In this document: piece after piece, positions 8,296 through 17,277 of the stretch
Layout: each line of letters opens with the position of its first letter
Numbering within the stretch: the first letter of the stretch is position 1
DNA from: CAVQBP01 sp963723205
GTDB taxonomy: Bacteria > Bacteroidota > Ignavibacteria > Ignavibacteriales > Ignavibacteriaceae
NCBI GenBank assembly: GCA_963723205.1
Contig: CAVRQC010000041.1
Span: forward strand, 248,001 to 312,000
Direction: 5' to 3'
Length of the DNA: 64,000 bases
Notes under the pieces: generated by a model
What the model saw: the letters and a program-made list of their open reading frames with translations, nothing else
Databases searched by the model: none
What the model was told of the DNA's origin: nothing
Program-made: the position numbers and the translations under genes

Positions 8296-10965
8296 TTAAA
8301 CCATTATGCTTTGTTTTAAATACTCATTTAGAATTTCTGTAGTTTCAGAAACTGCAGTTTTTAAATTTTTAATCCTCAAATCCAAGTTACCAGCGTCATT
8401 ATGCTTACTTGAGATTTCAATAGCAAGTGCTTCTTCACCAATTTTTACTGCTCCAACAGAATAACTTGCACCTTTGACGGTATGAGCTTCTTTAGTTAAA
8501 TTCTGAAAATCTTTTTCAATAAATAAAGCCTCCAATTTTTGAGCTCTTTTTTCAACATCTTCTATGTAAGTTGATAAGATATCTTTTTGAAAAGCAGTAT
8601 CTCCCATACTTATTTTATCAAGATGCTCAAAATCAAAAATTTTACTGTCCATTTTTTTTTCCTCCTTTAATAAAACTTTATCTTCCTCTATATTTAAGAG
8701 CCTATCAATAGCTCCAATTAACTGGTTAGCAATAATAGGTTTTGTGATATAATCATTCATTCCCATTGAAAGACATTTTTCCTTATCTCCCGCTAATGCA
8801 TGAGCGGTAATAGCAATTATGGGAATGTCTTTTTTTCCATTATTTAATTTTCTTATTTCAGCCGATGCCGTTAAACCATCCATTTCAGGCATTTGAATAT
8901 CCATTAATACCAATGAATATGAATCATTTTTTACTGCATTTAAAGCTTTAAGTCCATTATCTACTGCTTCCACATAATATCCGGCATTATTTAATAGTTT
9001 AATAGCAACTTTCTGATTAATGATATTATCCTCGGCGAGCAGAAGTTTTTGTTTGGAACGTTTAACCTTTAAATCATTATCTTTCGATTCAGTGGATTCA
9101 GTTTCACGTTTGGATGCTACTTTTTCAGAATCAAGATTATAAACGCGATCAAAACTACTGCTAACATTATAACTTGTCATTCTTTCCTGGGCTTTTAATT
9201 TTAAGGTAAATTTAAATGTACTTCCTTTTCCTTCCTCACTTTCCAAATTTATATCTCCACCCATCAAATTGATATACTCTTTACAAATAACCAAGCCTAG
9301 ACCCGTACCGCCATATTTCCTGGTGTAAGAACTATCTACCTGTGAAAAAGGTTTAAATAAGGCTATTTGTTTATCTTTAGGAATACCAACACCAGAGTCT
9401 TGTATATAAGAATATATTTTCATTTTTTTGCCTTCGCATTTTTGAGTTTGAACATGAATAACTATTTCCCCTTTATCAGTAAATTTTATTGCATTACTAA
9501 TAAGATTTATATAAATCTGTCTAATTCTTGTTGGATCCCCAATTAAATCAAAAGATGAATTTATTTGGATATCTTTTAAAATTTTCAAACCTTTTTCTTT
9601 TATTTTGATTGAGAGCAAAGAAATAACATTATCAATTATATTATCTAGATTAAAAACTTTCTCTTCCAACTCAATTTTACCTGATTCTATTTTAGATAAA
9701 TCGAGGATATCATTAATAATTTCTAACAGTGATTCTGCAGATTGTTTAGCGCTAAGTATATATTGATTCATTTCATTTTTATTTTGATATGAACCTTGTT
9801 CTACCAAAGTTAAGTAACCAATAATTCCATTCATTGGAGTACGTATTTCATGACTCATGTTTGCCAAAAACTGGCTCTTTATTTCATTTGCTTTTATAGC
9901 TTCCTGCGCTAGTTTATCTGATTTTATTTTTTCTACCCTTAATTCTTTTTCAACTTCAACTCTTTTCTTTTCTGCTATTACCTGGCTAGAAATATCCTGA
10001 ATATTTCCCTCGAAATAGATCTGGCTGTCTTCCCCGTTTACAGCCAGTCTATCATTTAATTTAACTATAACATCTGAACCATCTTTTCTTTTTAAAACGA
10101 GTCGATAATTTCTAATCTCCCCGTTTTCTTTTAACTTTTTGGTTATTATATCTCTTTCTTCAGAATATTTTAAAATATCATTTTTTATATCCAGGTCCAT
10201 CAACTCTTCTTTAGTCTCATAACCTAAAAGTTTGATTAATGCAGGATTGACGGTAATGAATTTTCCTTCAATTGTTGATTGAAAAATTCCTTCAAAAGAG
10301 TTATTAAATATTGATCGAAATTTTTTTTCCGATTTTTCTATATTGTATGAGTTTTCAGCTAGCTGTAGACGAAGTTTATAGTTAACAGCACTTCCAATAA
10401 CAGACATAATACTTAAAAAGATTACAAACAAAACTGATTCATACATATTAGGAAGGAAATAGATAGAATGATCATTTAACAGAATCGCAAATGCAAAAAC
10501 AAGATTATAGTAGATTGCAACAAATATTTGATTTTTCATTTCCCAGCTAAAAAATAAAGCTGAAGTAAAAATCATTAAACCAACTATTTGAGAATTTACA
10601 ACAAGAGTCTTCGGCATCAGATATATCATATATGCTGATGATGTTATTATTACCACCAAGAGTAAGTGAACTAAAAAGATGCTTTTTTTGTAACCGATAT
10701 GAGTGTAAGTCAATATTAAGACTGTGAAAGCAATTATTGTTGATAAAAGACGGGTTATATAAATATTTAAAGAATAATCTGCCTGATATTTCACTTCAAA
10801 TAACATAGCAAAAAGTCCGGAGACTGCTATTAGGAGTGAGATAATCTTAAGCGGTGTCGCTAAAAAGTTACTTGTCTCTTGTTGTAAGTACTCATTTTTA
10901 TTAGTTAAGATAGAAGCTTTACCGTCATCAAAGACATCTAAAACATATTTAAATTTCCTGAACAT
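8296..10965 (-). CDS. Hybrid sensor histidine kinase: membrane sensor, PAS, HisKA, HATPase, receiver and HPt domains
   Basis: The order in the 889 residues is as follows. An N-terminal membrane region of about six hydrophobic segments covers residues 38-195. A PAS domain with PAC spans 212-330 ('VNPALIKLLGYETKEEL'), then a coiled coil. HisKA carries H372 in 'MSHEIRTPMNGIIG'. HATPase_c runs to about 590 (N-box 'NLISNAIKFT', 'DSGVGIP', 'GGTGLGL'). The receiver domain spans 640-758, with acceptor D689 in 'LMDIQMPEMDG' and 'KPI'. The C-terminal HPt has H828 in 'EAHTVKGAS'. This is a complete His-Asp-His phosphorelay in one inner-membrane protein; the partner regulator is not encoded nearby (the adjacent regulator gene is dead). 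AGGAATA lies ahead of ATG 10965. Confidence 0.95.
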   Translation of the reverse strand: MFRKFKYVLDVFDDGKASILTNKNEYLQQETSNFLATPLKIISLLIAVSGLFAMLFEVKYQADYSLNIYITRLLSTIIAFTVLILTYTHIGYKKSIFLVHLLLVVIITSSAYMIYLMPKTLVVNSQIVGLMIFTSALFFSWEMKNQIFVAIYYNLVFAFAILLNDHSIYFLPNMYESVLFVIFLSIMSVIGSAVNYKLRLQLAENSYNIEKSEKKFRSIFNNSFEGIFQSTIEGKFITVNPALIKLLGYETKEELMDLDIKNDILKYSEERDIITKKLKENGEIRNYRLVLKRKDGSDVIVKLNDRLAVNGEDSQIYFEGNIQDISSQVIAEKKRVEVEKELRVEKIKSDKLAQEAIKANEIKSQFLANMSHEIRTPMNGIIGYLTLVEQGSYQNKNEMNQYILSAKQSAESLLEIINDILDLSKIESGKIELEEKVFNLDNIIDNVISLLSIKIKEKGLKILKDIQINSSFDLIGDPTRIRQIYINLISNAIKFTDKGEIVIHVQTQKCEGKKMKIYSYIQDSGVGIPKDKQIALFKPFSQVDSSYTRKYGGTGLGLVICKEYINLMGGDINLESEEGKGSTFKFTLKLKAQERMTSYNVSSSFDRVYNLDSEKVASKRETESTESKDNDLKVKRSKQKLLLAEDNIINQKVAIKLLNNAGYYVEAVDNGLKALNAVKNDSYSLVLMDIQMPEMDGLTASAEIRKLNNGKKDIPIIAITAHALAGDKEKCLSMGMNDYITKPIIANQLIGAIDRLLNIEEDKVLLKEEKKMDSKIFDFEHLDKISMGDTAFQKDILSTYIEDVEKRAQKLEALFIEKDFQNLTKEAHTVKGASYSVGAVKIGEEALAIEISSKHNDAGNLDLRIKNLKTAVSETTEILNEYLKQSIMV

Positions 10966-11127
10966 TCTTGTTTATCTATTCCTATTTTTAATATATCCTT
11001 CAATTTGTTCTGTATTTGCACAAAAATTATACCAGTCACATATATTCTTCCCAAAAATTAACAAAGTGCTAAGGTCATTTTTTTCACCGGATTTCATTAT
11101 ATTTTCAGCTCAATTTATAAGTTTAAA

Positions 11128-12186
11128 ATGGTAGAATTCTTACATCATATAGATATCGAAATTCTTTATTTTTTTAACCATTTGCTATCCTCACATGTTT
11201 TAGATAGATTCTTTTCTACTATAACAAATGTAAATAATTGGTTTATTGCTTATATAATTCTTCTTTTCATTAGCTTTTTTAAAGGGGGAACAAAAGGAAA
11301 AATTGCAGTATTAGGAGTAATATTGTTAATAATTTTTACTGATCAATTCAGTTATAAGATTCTAAAGGAAATTTTTCATAGACCAAGACCTTGCATTGCT
11401 TTAACAGATGTTATCACCCCGCTTGGATGTAATGGAACATGGTCATTTCCTTCTAACCATGCAGTTAATAATTTTGCGGCAGCAACATTTTACTATGTTT
11501 TGTTTCCAAAATTAAAATGGGCATTATTTAGCACTGCTGCTTTAGTTTCTATTTCAAGAGTCTATCTGGGATTACACTATCCTTCCGATATTTTAGGGGG
11601 AGCAATTATTGGTTCCGCAATAGGTTATCTATTTGCAATAGCAGCAGTTAAAACTGTTTCAATAATTAATGAACGAAAATTAAAACCAACTAAATCAAAA
11701 AGAATTATGGAGACAGAAACAAAAGATAAAATTTCAATCAGGGAATCCAGTGTAGATGATATCCCATTAATATTTGATTTCATAAAAGAATTAGCAAAAT
11801 ATGAAAAAATGTCTGACGAAGTAACTGCTACAAAAGAGGTTTTAAAGAATTCGCTCTTTGGTCAAAACAAGTATGCAGAAGTCTTTATTGCTGAGTTCGA
11901 GGGAAAATCCGCGGGGCAAGTACTTTTATTTCATAATTTTTCAACGTTCAAAGGAAGACCAGGTATTTATATTGAGGATATCTATGTAAGACCACAATAC
12001 AGAGGAAAAGGAATTGGCAAGGCATTACTTAGCTATATAAAGGATCTTGCAAAAAAAAGAAATTGCGGAAGAGTAGAGTGGGTGGTTTTAAATTGGAATA
12101 AACCAGCAATAAATTTTTATGAAAAAATAGGTGCAGTACCAATGAAAGATTGGACTACTTACCGTTTATCCGAAGATAAATTTTAA
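11128..12186 (+). CDS. Fusion of a PAP2-family membrane phosphatase and a GNAT N-acetyltransferase
   Basis: Residues 1-180 form a PAP2 phosphatase with several membrane helices and the three signature motifs: K80-x6-R87-P88 ('KEIFHRPRP'), S109-N-H111 in 'SFPSNHA', and R144-x5-H150-x3-D154 ('SRVYLGLHYPSD'). Such enzymes remove phosphate from lipid phosphates or undecaprenyl pyrophosphate. Residues 200-352 form a GNAT domain with the acetyl-CoA loop 'PQYRGKGIGKALL' and 'NWNKPAINFYEKIGAVPM', which looks closest to the diamine (spermidine/spermine-like) acetyltransferase branch. The junction near residue 194 has an internal ATG ('METETKDK') but no convincing Shine-Dalgarno before it, so one polypeptide is more likely than two. 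What links the two activities is unknown. Confidence 0.88.
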   Translation: MVEFLHHIDIEILYFFNHLLSSHVLDRFFSTITNVNNWFIAYIILLFISFFKGGTKGKIAVLGVILLIIFTDQFSYKILKEIFHRPRPCIALTDVITPLGCNGTWSFPSNHAVNNFAAATFYYVLFPKLKWALFSTAALVSISRVYLGLHYPSDILGGAIIGSAIGYLFAIAAVKTVSIINERKLKPTKSKRIMETETKDKISIRESSVDDIPLIFDFIKELAKYEKMSDEVTATKEVLKNSLFGQNKYAEVFIAEFEGKSAGQVLLFHNFSTFKGRPGIYIEDIYVRPQYRGKGIGKALLSYIKDLAKKRNCGRVEWVVLNWNKPAINFYEKIGAVPMKDWTTYRLSEDKF

Positions 12187-12371
12187 TCTAAATATTGTTA
12201 TATCAAACTTCTAATTATTGCTAAAATTTTTTTATTTTTGATATTTTATTTGCTTAATTTCAAAGACTTTTGCGAAAAAAATTAAATTTTATATTGATTA
12301 AGTATCAAAAATTTTAACACCTTTTTAATAATTTTGTTAATTATTATTTGCAAGAATGATGAAAGGTCAAA

Positions 12372-13634
12372 ATGACACTAATAAATAATAGAAGAGTAGT
12401 AGTTACAGGAATGGGCGCAGTTACTCCAATAGGACTTTCTGTTGATGAATTTTGGAACTCAATGATGGAAAGTAAAAGTGGGAGTGATTTGATTACTCAT
12501 TTCGATACTTCGCGTGTAGAAACCAAATTTGCTTGTGAATTAAAAGGTTTTGATCCAGTTAATTACATGGACAAGAAAAATGCAAGAAGGTTGGATTTAT
12601 TTAGCCAATATGCTCTTGCTGCTGCAAAAATGGCCATTGAAGATACGGGATTAAATCCTGAAAATATGTCAATTGAAGAAAAAGAGACTACGGGAGTAAT
12701 TTTTGGAAGCGGTATTGGCGGATTTAATACATTTTACAAACAAGCAATTACAAATTATACCGAAGGACCTAACCGAGTTTCCCCATTTTTTATTCCAATG
12801 ATGATTCCAGATATAGCTTCCGGCTTAATTGCTATGGAATATGGCTTTAAAGGGCCTAATTACTGTATAGTTACAGCTTGTGCTACTGCAAATAATAATA
12901 TAATAGATTCTTACCTGTTAATAAAAAATGGACTTTCAAACAGAATAGTATCTGGAGGCAGTGAAGCAGGAATTCTTGAAATTGGAATTGCAGGATTCAA
13001 CTCTTCAAAAGCATTATCAACCAGAAATGATGAACCCAAGACAGCAAGCCGGCCTTTTGATTCGTCTCGTGATGGTTTTGTAATGGGTGAAGGAAGCGGT
13101 GTTTTAATTCTTGAAGAACTTGAGACCGCAAAAAAACGCGGTGCAAAGATTTACGCTGAGCTTGTAGGTATTGGTGTATCAGCCGATGCATATCATATTA
13201 CTGCCCCTGATCCGGAAGGACGAGGAGCAATCTTAGCTATGCAAATGGCTTTAAAAACCTCTTCCCTTCAATCAACTGATATTGACTACGTTAACATGCA
13301 TGGAACCGCAACACAACTAGGAGATATTGCTGAAACAAAAGCTATTAAAAAAATCTTTGGAGATCATGCATACAAAATGAATGTTTCATCTACTAAAAGT
13401 ATGACTGGTCACTTACTTGGTGCAACAGGTGCTGTAGAAGCAATCGCTTCTATTCTAGCATCTATCAATGATATAGTCCCGCCTACAATTAATTTTAAAA
13501 ATCCGGATCCTGAATGCGATTTAAATTATACTTTTAATAAGCCGCAAAAAAGAAAAATTGATTTTGCTTTAAGTAATGCCTTTGGATTTGGAGGGCATAA
13601 TACATCCGTAATTTTCAAAAAATATCTGGATTAA
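12372..13634 (+). CDS. fabF: 3-oxoacyl-[ACP] synthase II
   Basis: This is a full-length 420-residue thiolase-fold condensing enzyme that extends acyl-ACP with malonyl-ACP in fatty acid synthesis. The catalytic triad is visible: C170 in 'TACATANN', H310 in 'NMHGTATQLGD' and H347 in 'KSMTGHLLGATGA', with K342 of the conserved Lys. ATG 12372 follows GAAAGG. It stands alone here, without acpP or fabG beside it, so this may be an extra copy or simply a dispersed gene. The GNAT fusion gene ends 185 bases upstream. Confidence 0.95.
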   Translation: MTLINNRRVVVTGMGAVTPIGLSVDEFWNSMMESKSGSDLITHFDTSRVETKFACELKGFDPVNYMDKKNARRLDLFSQYALAAAKMAIEDTGLNPENMSIEEKETTGVIFGSGIGGFNTFYKQAITNYTEGPNRVSPFFIPMMIPDIASGLIAMEYGFKGPNYCIVTACATANNNIIDSYLLIKNGLSNRIVSGGSEAGILEIGIAGFNSSKALSTRNDEPKTASRPFDSSRDGFVMGEGSGVLILEELETAKKRGAKIYAELVGIGVSADAYHITAPDPEGRGAILAMQMALKTSSLQSTDIDYVNMHGTATQLGDIAETKAIKKIFGDHAYKMNVSSTKSMTGHLLGATGAVEAIASILASINDIVPPTINFKNPDPECDLNYTFNKPQKRKIDFALSNAFGFGGHNTSVIFKKYLD

Positions 13635-13738
13635 AAGATAGGTGTTACAAATCACATATATACGAATATTTTTCGCACTTAAAATTTAAATCTTCTGCAA
13701 AATGTTTATAAAAGATTAAATTTCCTAATAATTTAATT

Positions 13739-13797
13739 ACTGTGCTGCATGGCACAGTAGTTGATATATCTTTCCCGAGGGATGTGTTATGGGAAAG
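13739..13797 (+). other. Two consecutive stem-loops in the leader region of the T9SS-protein gene
   Basis: ACTGTGC (13739-13745), loop TGCATG, GCACAGT (13752-13758) is a perfect 7 bp stem. It is followed by CTTTCCC (13770-13776) pairing with GGGAAAG (13791-13797). More small inverted repeats follow up to about 13925, including GCCA-GT-TGGC. There is no U-tract, so these are not obvious terminators for fabF. They may be parts of a structured 5' leader of the next gene. No known riboswitch motif was recognised. Confidence 0.4.
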
Positions 13798-13931
13798 GTT
13801 TAATTCTAAAATTTATTTCAGAATATATTGGCCTTCCTGACATTTTAAACCAATACTATTAATAGACCTGTATTAGGAACTAGTACGTAGGTAACTTCTA
13901 TTTTAATTGCCAGTTGGCAGTTACTAGATAA

Positions 13932-14780
13932 GTGAATAATTATATTAAGCTATGGATACTAATGTTTAAATATTTTTTCTTCTTCTACTTTATTTTATCT
14001 TTATTTTTTTTTAATACTTCTTATTCCCAGCCTCAATACACAATGCGTATAATGAATGGGCAGTTAATTGATAATTATACATATCAATTTGATGTAACAA
14101 TAAGCTCACAAAACTATTTTAAAATAACCTCATATCAATGCGTCTTCGCTTTTTATTGTAATAATATGGAAAGCGATAACTATTCACTTTCTTTTGTTGA
14201 TGGTTCATCACAATTACGAAACAAACCTATTCTCGGGCTTTCTGCAAAACTGCAAAATGACAAAGTTGAATTAACCTTTGCATCCAAAGCATTAAGCGAT
14301 ATGATTGGAAATACCCCCTTAAGAGTAGGTACTTTCATGGTGAAAAGAGAAAAAAATGCATTTGATGCCAGCAGTATTTTTATAAATTGGAATTTTTCAG
14401 GAGATAATATTACTATTTTAACCGGACATCTTTTTACCGATATTACAGTTCCATCAGATTTTGTAAGCGACATGAAACTGACCGGTATAAAAGATAATAA
14501 TAATCAAGTTCCTGATGATTATATTTTAGCTCAAAATTTTCCAAATCCATTTAATCCTACCACAAGAATAAAATTTTACTTAAAACAGAGTAGTAAAGTA
14601 AAGCTTGATATTTATAACATTCTTGGCCAACAAGTTGCCGAACTAATAAATAGAGAATTACCTTTAGGTTTTCACGAAGTTGAATTCAATGCTTCAGGTT
14701 TAGCAAGTGGAGTTTATATCTACAAACTGAATGTAGGAAACAAATTTACATCTGCAAAAAAGATGGTTCTAGAAAAATAA
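13932..14780 (+). CDS. Secreted protein with cohesin-like N-terminal domain and T9SS type A C-terminal sorting domain
   Basis: The frame opens at GTG 13932, but the ATG at 13962 gives the more normal signal peptide (MFKYFFFFYFILSLFFFNTS, then YSQ). A beta-rich domain of about 150 residues follows, with 'ITSYQCVFAF', 'FVDGSSQL' and 'WNFSGDNITILTG'. The last ~80 residues are a classical type IX secretion sorting domain: 'LAQNFPNPFNPTTRIKF', 'VKLDIYNILGQQV', 'GLASGVYIYKL', ending in K-x-K-M-V-L. The protein should be exported and attached to or released from the cell surface. Its N-terminal domain matches that of the broken gene at 1-1177 in length and motifs, so the two are paralogues. No enzymatic residues were recognised. 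Confidence 0.9.
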   Translation: MNNYIKLWILMFKYFFFFYFILSLFFFNTSYSQPQYTMRIMNGQLIDNYTYQFDVTISSQNYFKITSYQCVFAFYCNNMESDNYSLSFVDGSSQLRNKPILGLSAKLQNDKVELTFASKALSDMIGNTPLRVGTFMVKREKNAFDASSIFINWNFSGDNITILTGHLFTDITVPSDFVSDMKLTGIKDNNNQVPDDYILAQNFPNPFNPTTRIKFYLKQSSKVKLDIYNILGQQVAELINRELPLGFHEVEFNASGLASGVYIYKLNVGNKFTSAKKMVLEK

Positions 14781-14781
14781 T

Positions 14782-15483
14782 TCAGTCATTTGGTTTTTCG
14801 AAAATTGAATCGGGTATTCCCTGATTAACCTTATAATTTGAATAGGTAATATAAACTTTCCCCGAAGTCCTTTTTTTCTTAGGCTTATTTTCTGTATTGC
14901 CCTTATCATCATCCATATTACCATACATCCCACGAGGAATATTAGTTCTATTGATATTAAATGTAAATACCATTGAAGAAGGAAGCGGGTAACCATCAAC
15001 CGGATTATTATAATTCAATTCTAACGAAAAAGTTCCGTTTATTTTTGTTGTCGATTCAACCTTTATTATATAATCTTTTGATTGATTAATCCATAAAGTA
15101 GTTAATATTATATTTCCCTTTTCATTAAGAGGGATTACTTTAATCACTGAAGCTTTAATTCCATTAACGGTATCTTCTCTTTCATAAATAGCTGTATAAT
15201 TTCCTTTTAAAATAGACATTGGTGAAAAATTTACTCCTTCTTTGGGAAGCATAGCAAAATTTTCTGATTCAAAATGAATTTTATCAGGCTGCTTAAAATA
15301 TATTTTAGCTTCGGATACAGGTACTTTTAGAAAATCCACATCAACTTTAATTCTCACATTAACTTCATAATCTTCAATCTTGCTAAATTTTTCCTTTACA
15401 TCATTTAAGATAACATCTGGATTTTTTGTTTGACTAAATAAATATAATGCAAAAACGATTATAATTAAGAATATTTTTTTCAT
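14782..15483 (-). CDS. Exported LolA-like (outer-membrane lipoprotein-sorting) protein
   Basis: This 233-residue protein has a signal peptide (MKKIFLIIIVFALYLFSQ). It then has a series of alternating hydrophobic strands with 'EDYEVNVRIKVDVDFLKVP', 'IYFKQPDKIHFES' and 'NPVDGYPLPSSMVF', the layout of the LolA/LolB half-barrel family. A Lys-rich loop (about residues 195-207) is inserted before the last strand. It may carry lipid or lipoprotein in the periplasm; the assignment rests on pattern similarity only. It lies 25 bases after the ABC permease gene on the same strand, so it is probably the third gene of that unit. It ends one base from the stop of the convergent T9SS-protein gene. Confidence 0.6.
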   Translation of the reverse strand: MKKIFLIIIVFALYLFSQTKNPDVILNDVKEKFSKIEDYEVNVRIKVDVDFLKVPVSEAKIYFKQPDKIHFESENFAMLPKEGVNFSPMSILKGNYTAIYEREDTVNGIKASVIKVIPLNEKGNIILTTLWINQSKDYIIKVESTTKINGTFSLELNYNNPVDGYPLPSSMVFTFNINRTNIPRGMYGNMDDDKGNTENKPKKKRTSGKVYITYSNYKVNQGIPDSIFEKPND

Positions 15484-15508
15484 TTAGAATTATCTTATTA
15501 ATTATTTT

Positions 15509-16357
15509 TTAATAAAATCTAAGAAAGAATATCTTTCTTTTAAAAATCCACGCTGCAGCACTAAAAAACACTAGTATATGTGCTAAAAGAATTAAACAAG
15601 ATTTGATAATTTCCTGGTAATTTATTTTGTCATCAAAAAACAATCTCCATGAAGACATATATGTTGTAAATAAATACGGCTTTAAGGTTTGAAATATATT
15701 TATTTCAATAGCAGATATAATTATAAAGACAATTATTACTGCCATTGTACTTATTATTGGCCCAATGGCGTTCTCAACTAGGGATGAAAATAAAAAAGCC
15801 AGTGCGGTAACTACCGACATGCTTAAAGAAGCAAATAAGAATGCTAAAATAAACCTCCATAAAACATCATTTTTAGCAAATATTATAATTTGGCTACTTT
15901 TAAGTACAATAAGCTCACCGGTACCAAAAATTATAATCCCTAACCCCAAACTAATCAGCGCAAGCCAGAAGATTAAAAAATATGTATATAATAAACCTGC
16001 TGTGAACTTTGAGGTTACTAGTTTAATCCTCGATACAGGTCTTGTTATAAGAATTCTATAAGTACCGGATGTTGCTTCACCTGCTAATAAATCTCCGGCT
16101 ACAAGTGCAATTAAAAAAGGTATATGAACATATAAACTTCCAAGAATCAAGTAGGTTATTAAATATCCATTTAAAAGATTGCCTACAAAAACAAAAGATT
16201 GTTGAAGATTCCTGGTCATAAAATTGAGTGATTTTTCTCCTTCAATCAACATGGCGATCTGGATAACGGGAATTAAGACAGCTATTGCAAGAAAACCGAT
16301 ATAAGTTCTCCACTTTTTAAAAATCTTATACAATTCAATTCTTACTAATTTTATCAA
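15509..16357 (-). CDS. ABC transporter permease (ABC-2 type)
   Basis: The 282-residue membrane protein has about six hydrophobic segments. The start 'MIKLVRIELYKIFKKWRTYI' is typical of ABC-2 permeases, and 'GDLLAGEATSGTYRILITRP' is the conserved cytoplasmic EAxxGT-like segment. It starts at TTG 16357 directly behind GGAGGGGAG and overlaps the ATPase gene by 4 bases (TTGA), which indicates translational coupling. It would form the membrane channel of the exporter whose ATPase is encoded just upstream. Substrate unknown. Confidence 0.9.
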   Translation of the reverse strand: MIKLVRIELYKIFKKWRTYIGFLAIAVLIPVIQIAMLIEGEKSLNFMTRNLQQSFVFVGNLLNGYLITYLILGSLYVHIPFLIALVAGDLLAGEATSGTYRILITRPVSRIKLVTSKFTAGLLYTYFLIFWLALISLGLGIIIFGTGELIVLKSSQIIIFAKNDVLWRFILAFLFASLSMSVVTALAFLFSSLVENAIGPIISTMAVIIVFIIISAIEINIFQTLKPYLFTTYMSSWRLFFDDKINYQEIIKSCLILLAHILVFFSAAAWIFKRKIFFLRFY

Positions 16358-17277
16358 CTCCCCTCCTGTTCCGTAATTTGAAGGAAATATTCTTCAAGAG
16401 ATCTTTTAGGTACAACAGCACTTACCATTATATTATTCTCAACAAGATATTTATTCAGAGGAGCAATTTCATGATGATTCAATGAAAAAATCATTTTATT
16501 ATTTGTAATGGAATTTAATTTCTCCGCCCATCTGCTTATTTGTAGTTTATTCTTTGCAGATTCAATATTGTCAACCTCGAAAGTAACATTCAGGTTGTTT
16601 GCATTTAATAGGTCTTGTACTTTTCCTTCAGTTTTTGCTGAACCCTTACTAATAATTATCATCCGGTTTGCTACTAATTCAACTTCATATAGGATATGAG
16701 ATGAAAGGAAAATAGTTTTCTGCTTTTCTTTGCTAAGATTTATTATTAATTCTCTTATTTCCTTCATCCCTTGAGGATCCAAACCTGTTGTAGGTTCATC
16801 CAGAATAATTAACTCAGGATCATGGAGCAACGCCTGGGCAATACCGAGCCTTTGTTTCATTCCATGAGAAAAAGTTTTTACCTTGCTCTTAAATCTTTTT
16901 TCGAGTCCAACCAGTTCCAGTAATTCCATGATTTTTTTCCGGGAGACATCTGTTTCAGATAACTTTCCTAAGATCTCTAAATTCTTGTAGGCAGATAAAA
17001 ATGAATAAAAATCCGGTTTTTCAACTATAGCCCCTATTTTTTTCAAAATTTCGAGTCTTTTTTCTTTTAATGGTTTACCAAAAATTTTTATATCCCCACT
17101 TGTAGGGTTGATCAAGGAAAGAAGCATCCTGATGGTTGTACTTTTGCCTGCGCCATTTGGTCCTAAAAATCCGAATACATCTCCTTTAAAAACATTTAGA
17201 CTAAGATTATTGACAGCTTTTAATTCTTTAAATGATTTAGAGAGATTTTTTATTTCAATAATATTTTCTTCAGGCAA
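16354..17277 (-). CDS. ABC transporter ATP-binding protein
   Basis: The 307-residue protein contains Walker A 'GPNGAGKST', the ABC signature 'FSHGMKQRLGIAQ', Walker B 'LIILDEPTTGLDPQG' and H-loop 'FLSSHIL'. A C-terminal extension of about 90 residues, ending 'LEEYFLQITEQEGS', is typical of ABC-2 (CcmA/NodI/Nat-like) ATPases. The apparent start is TTG 17277, without a clear Shine-Dalgarno. It is the first gene of a three-gene unit with the permease and the LolA-like protein. The role is export or membrane-associated transport; the substrate cannot be told from sequence. Confidence 0.92.
   Translation of the reverse strand: MPEENIIEIKNLSKSFKELKAVNNLSLNVFKGDVFGFLGPNGAGKSTTIRMLLSLINPTSGDIKIFGKPLKEKRLEILKKIGAIVEKPDFYSFLSAYKNLEILGKLSETDVSRKKIMELLELVGLEKRFKSKVKTFSHGMKQRLGIAQALLHDPELIILDEPTTGLDPQGMKEIRELIINLSKEKQKTIFLSSHILYEVELVANRMIIISKGSAKTEGKVQDLLNANNLNVTFEVDNIESAKNKLQISRWAEKLNSITNNKMIFSLNHHEIAPLNKYLVENNIMVSAVVPKRSLEEYFLQITEQEGS

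Noticed and set aside
11705..12186. Separate GNAT gene starting at the internal ATG (codon 194 of the fusion)
   Set aside because: No Shine-Dalgarno precedes it and the frame runs on without interruption from the PAP2 domain.
13739..13925. c-di-GMP or other known riboswitch before the T9SS protein gene
   Set aside because: Stem-loops are present but none of the conserved core motifs of known riboswitch classes was recognised.
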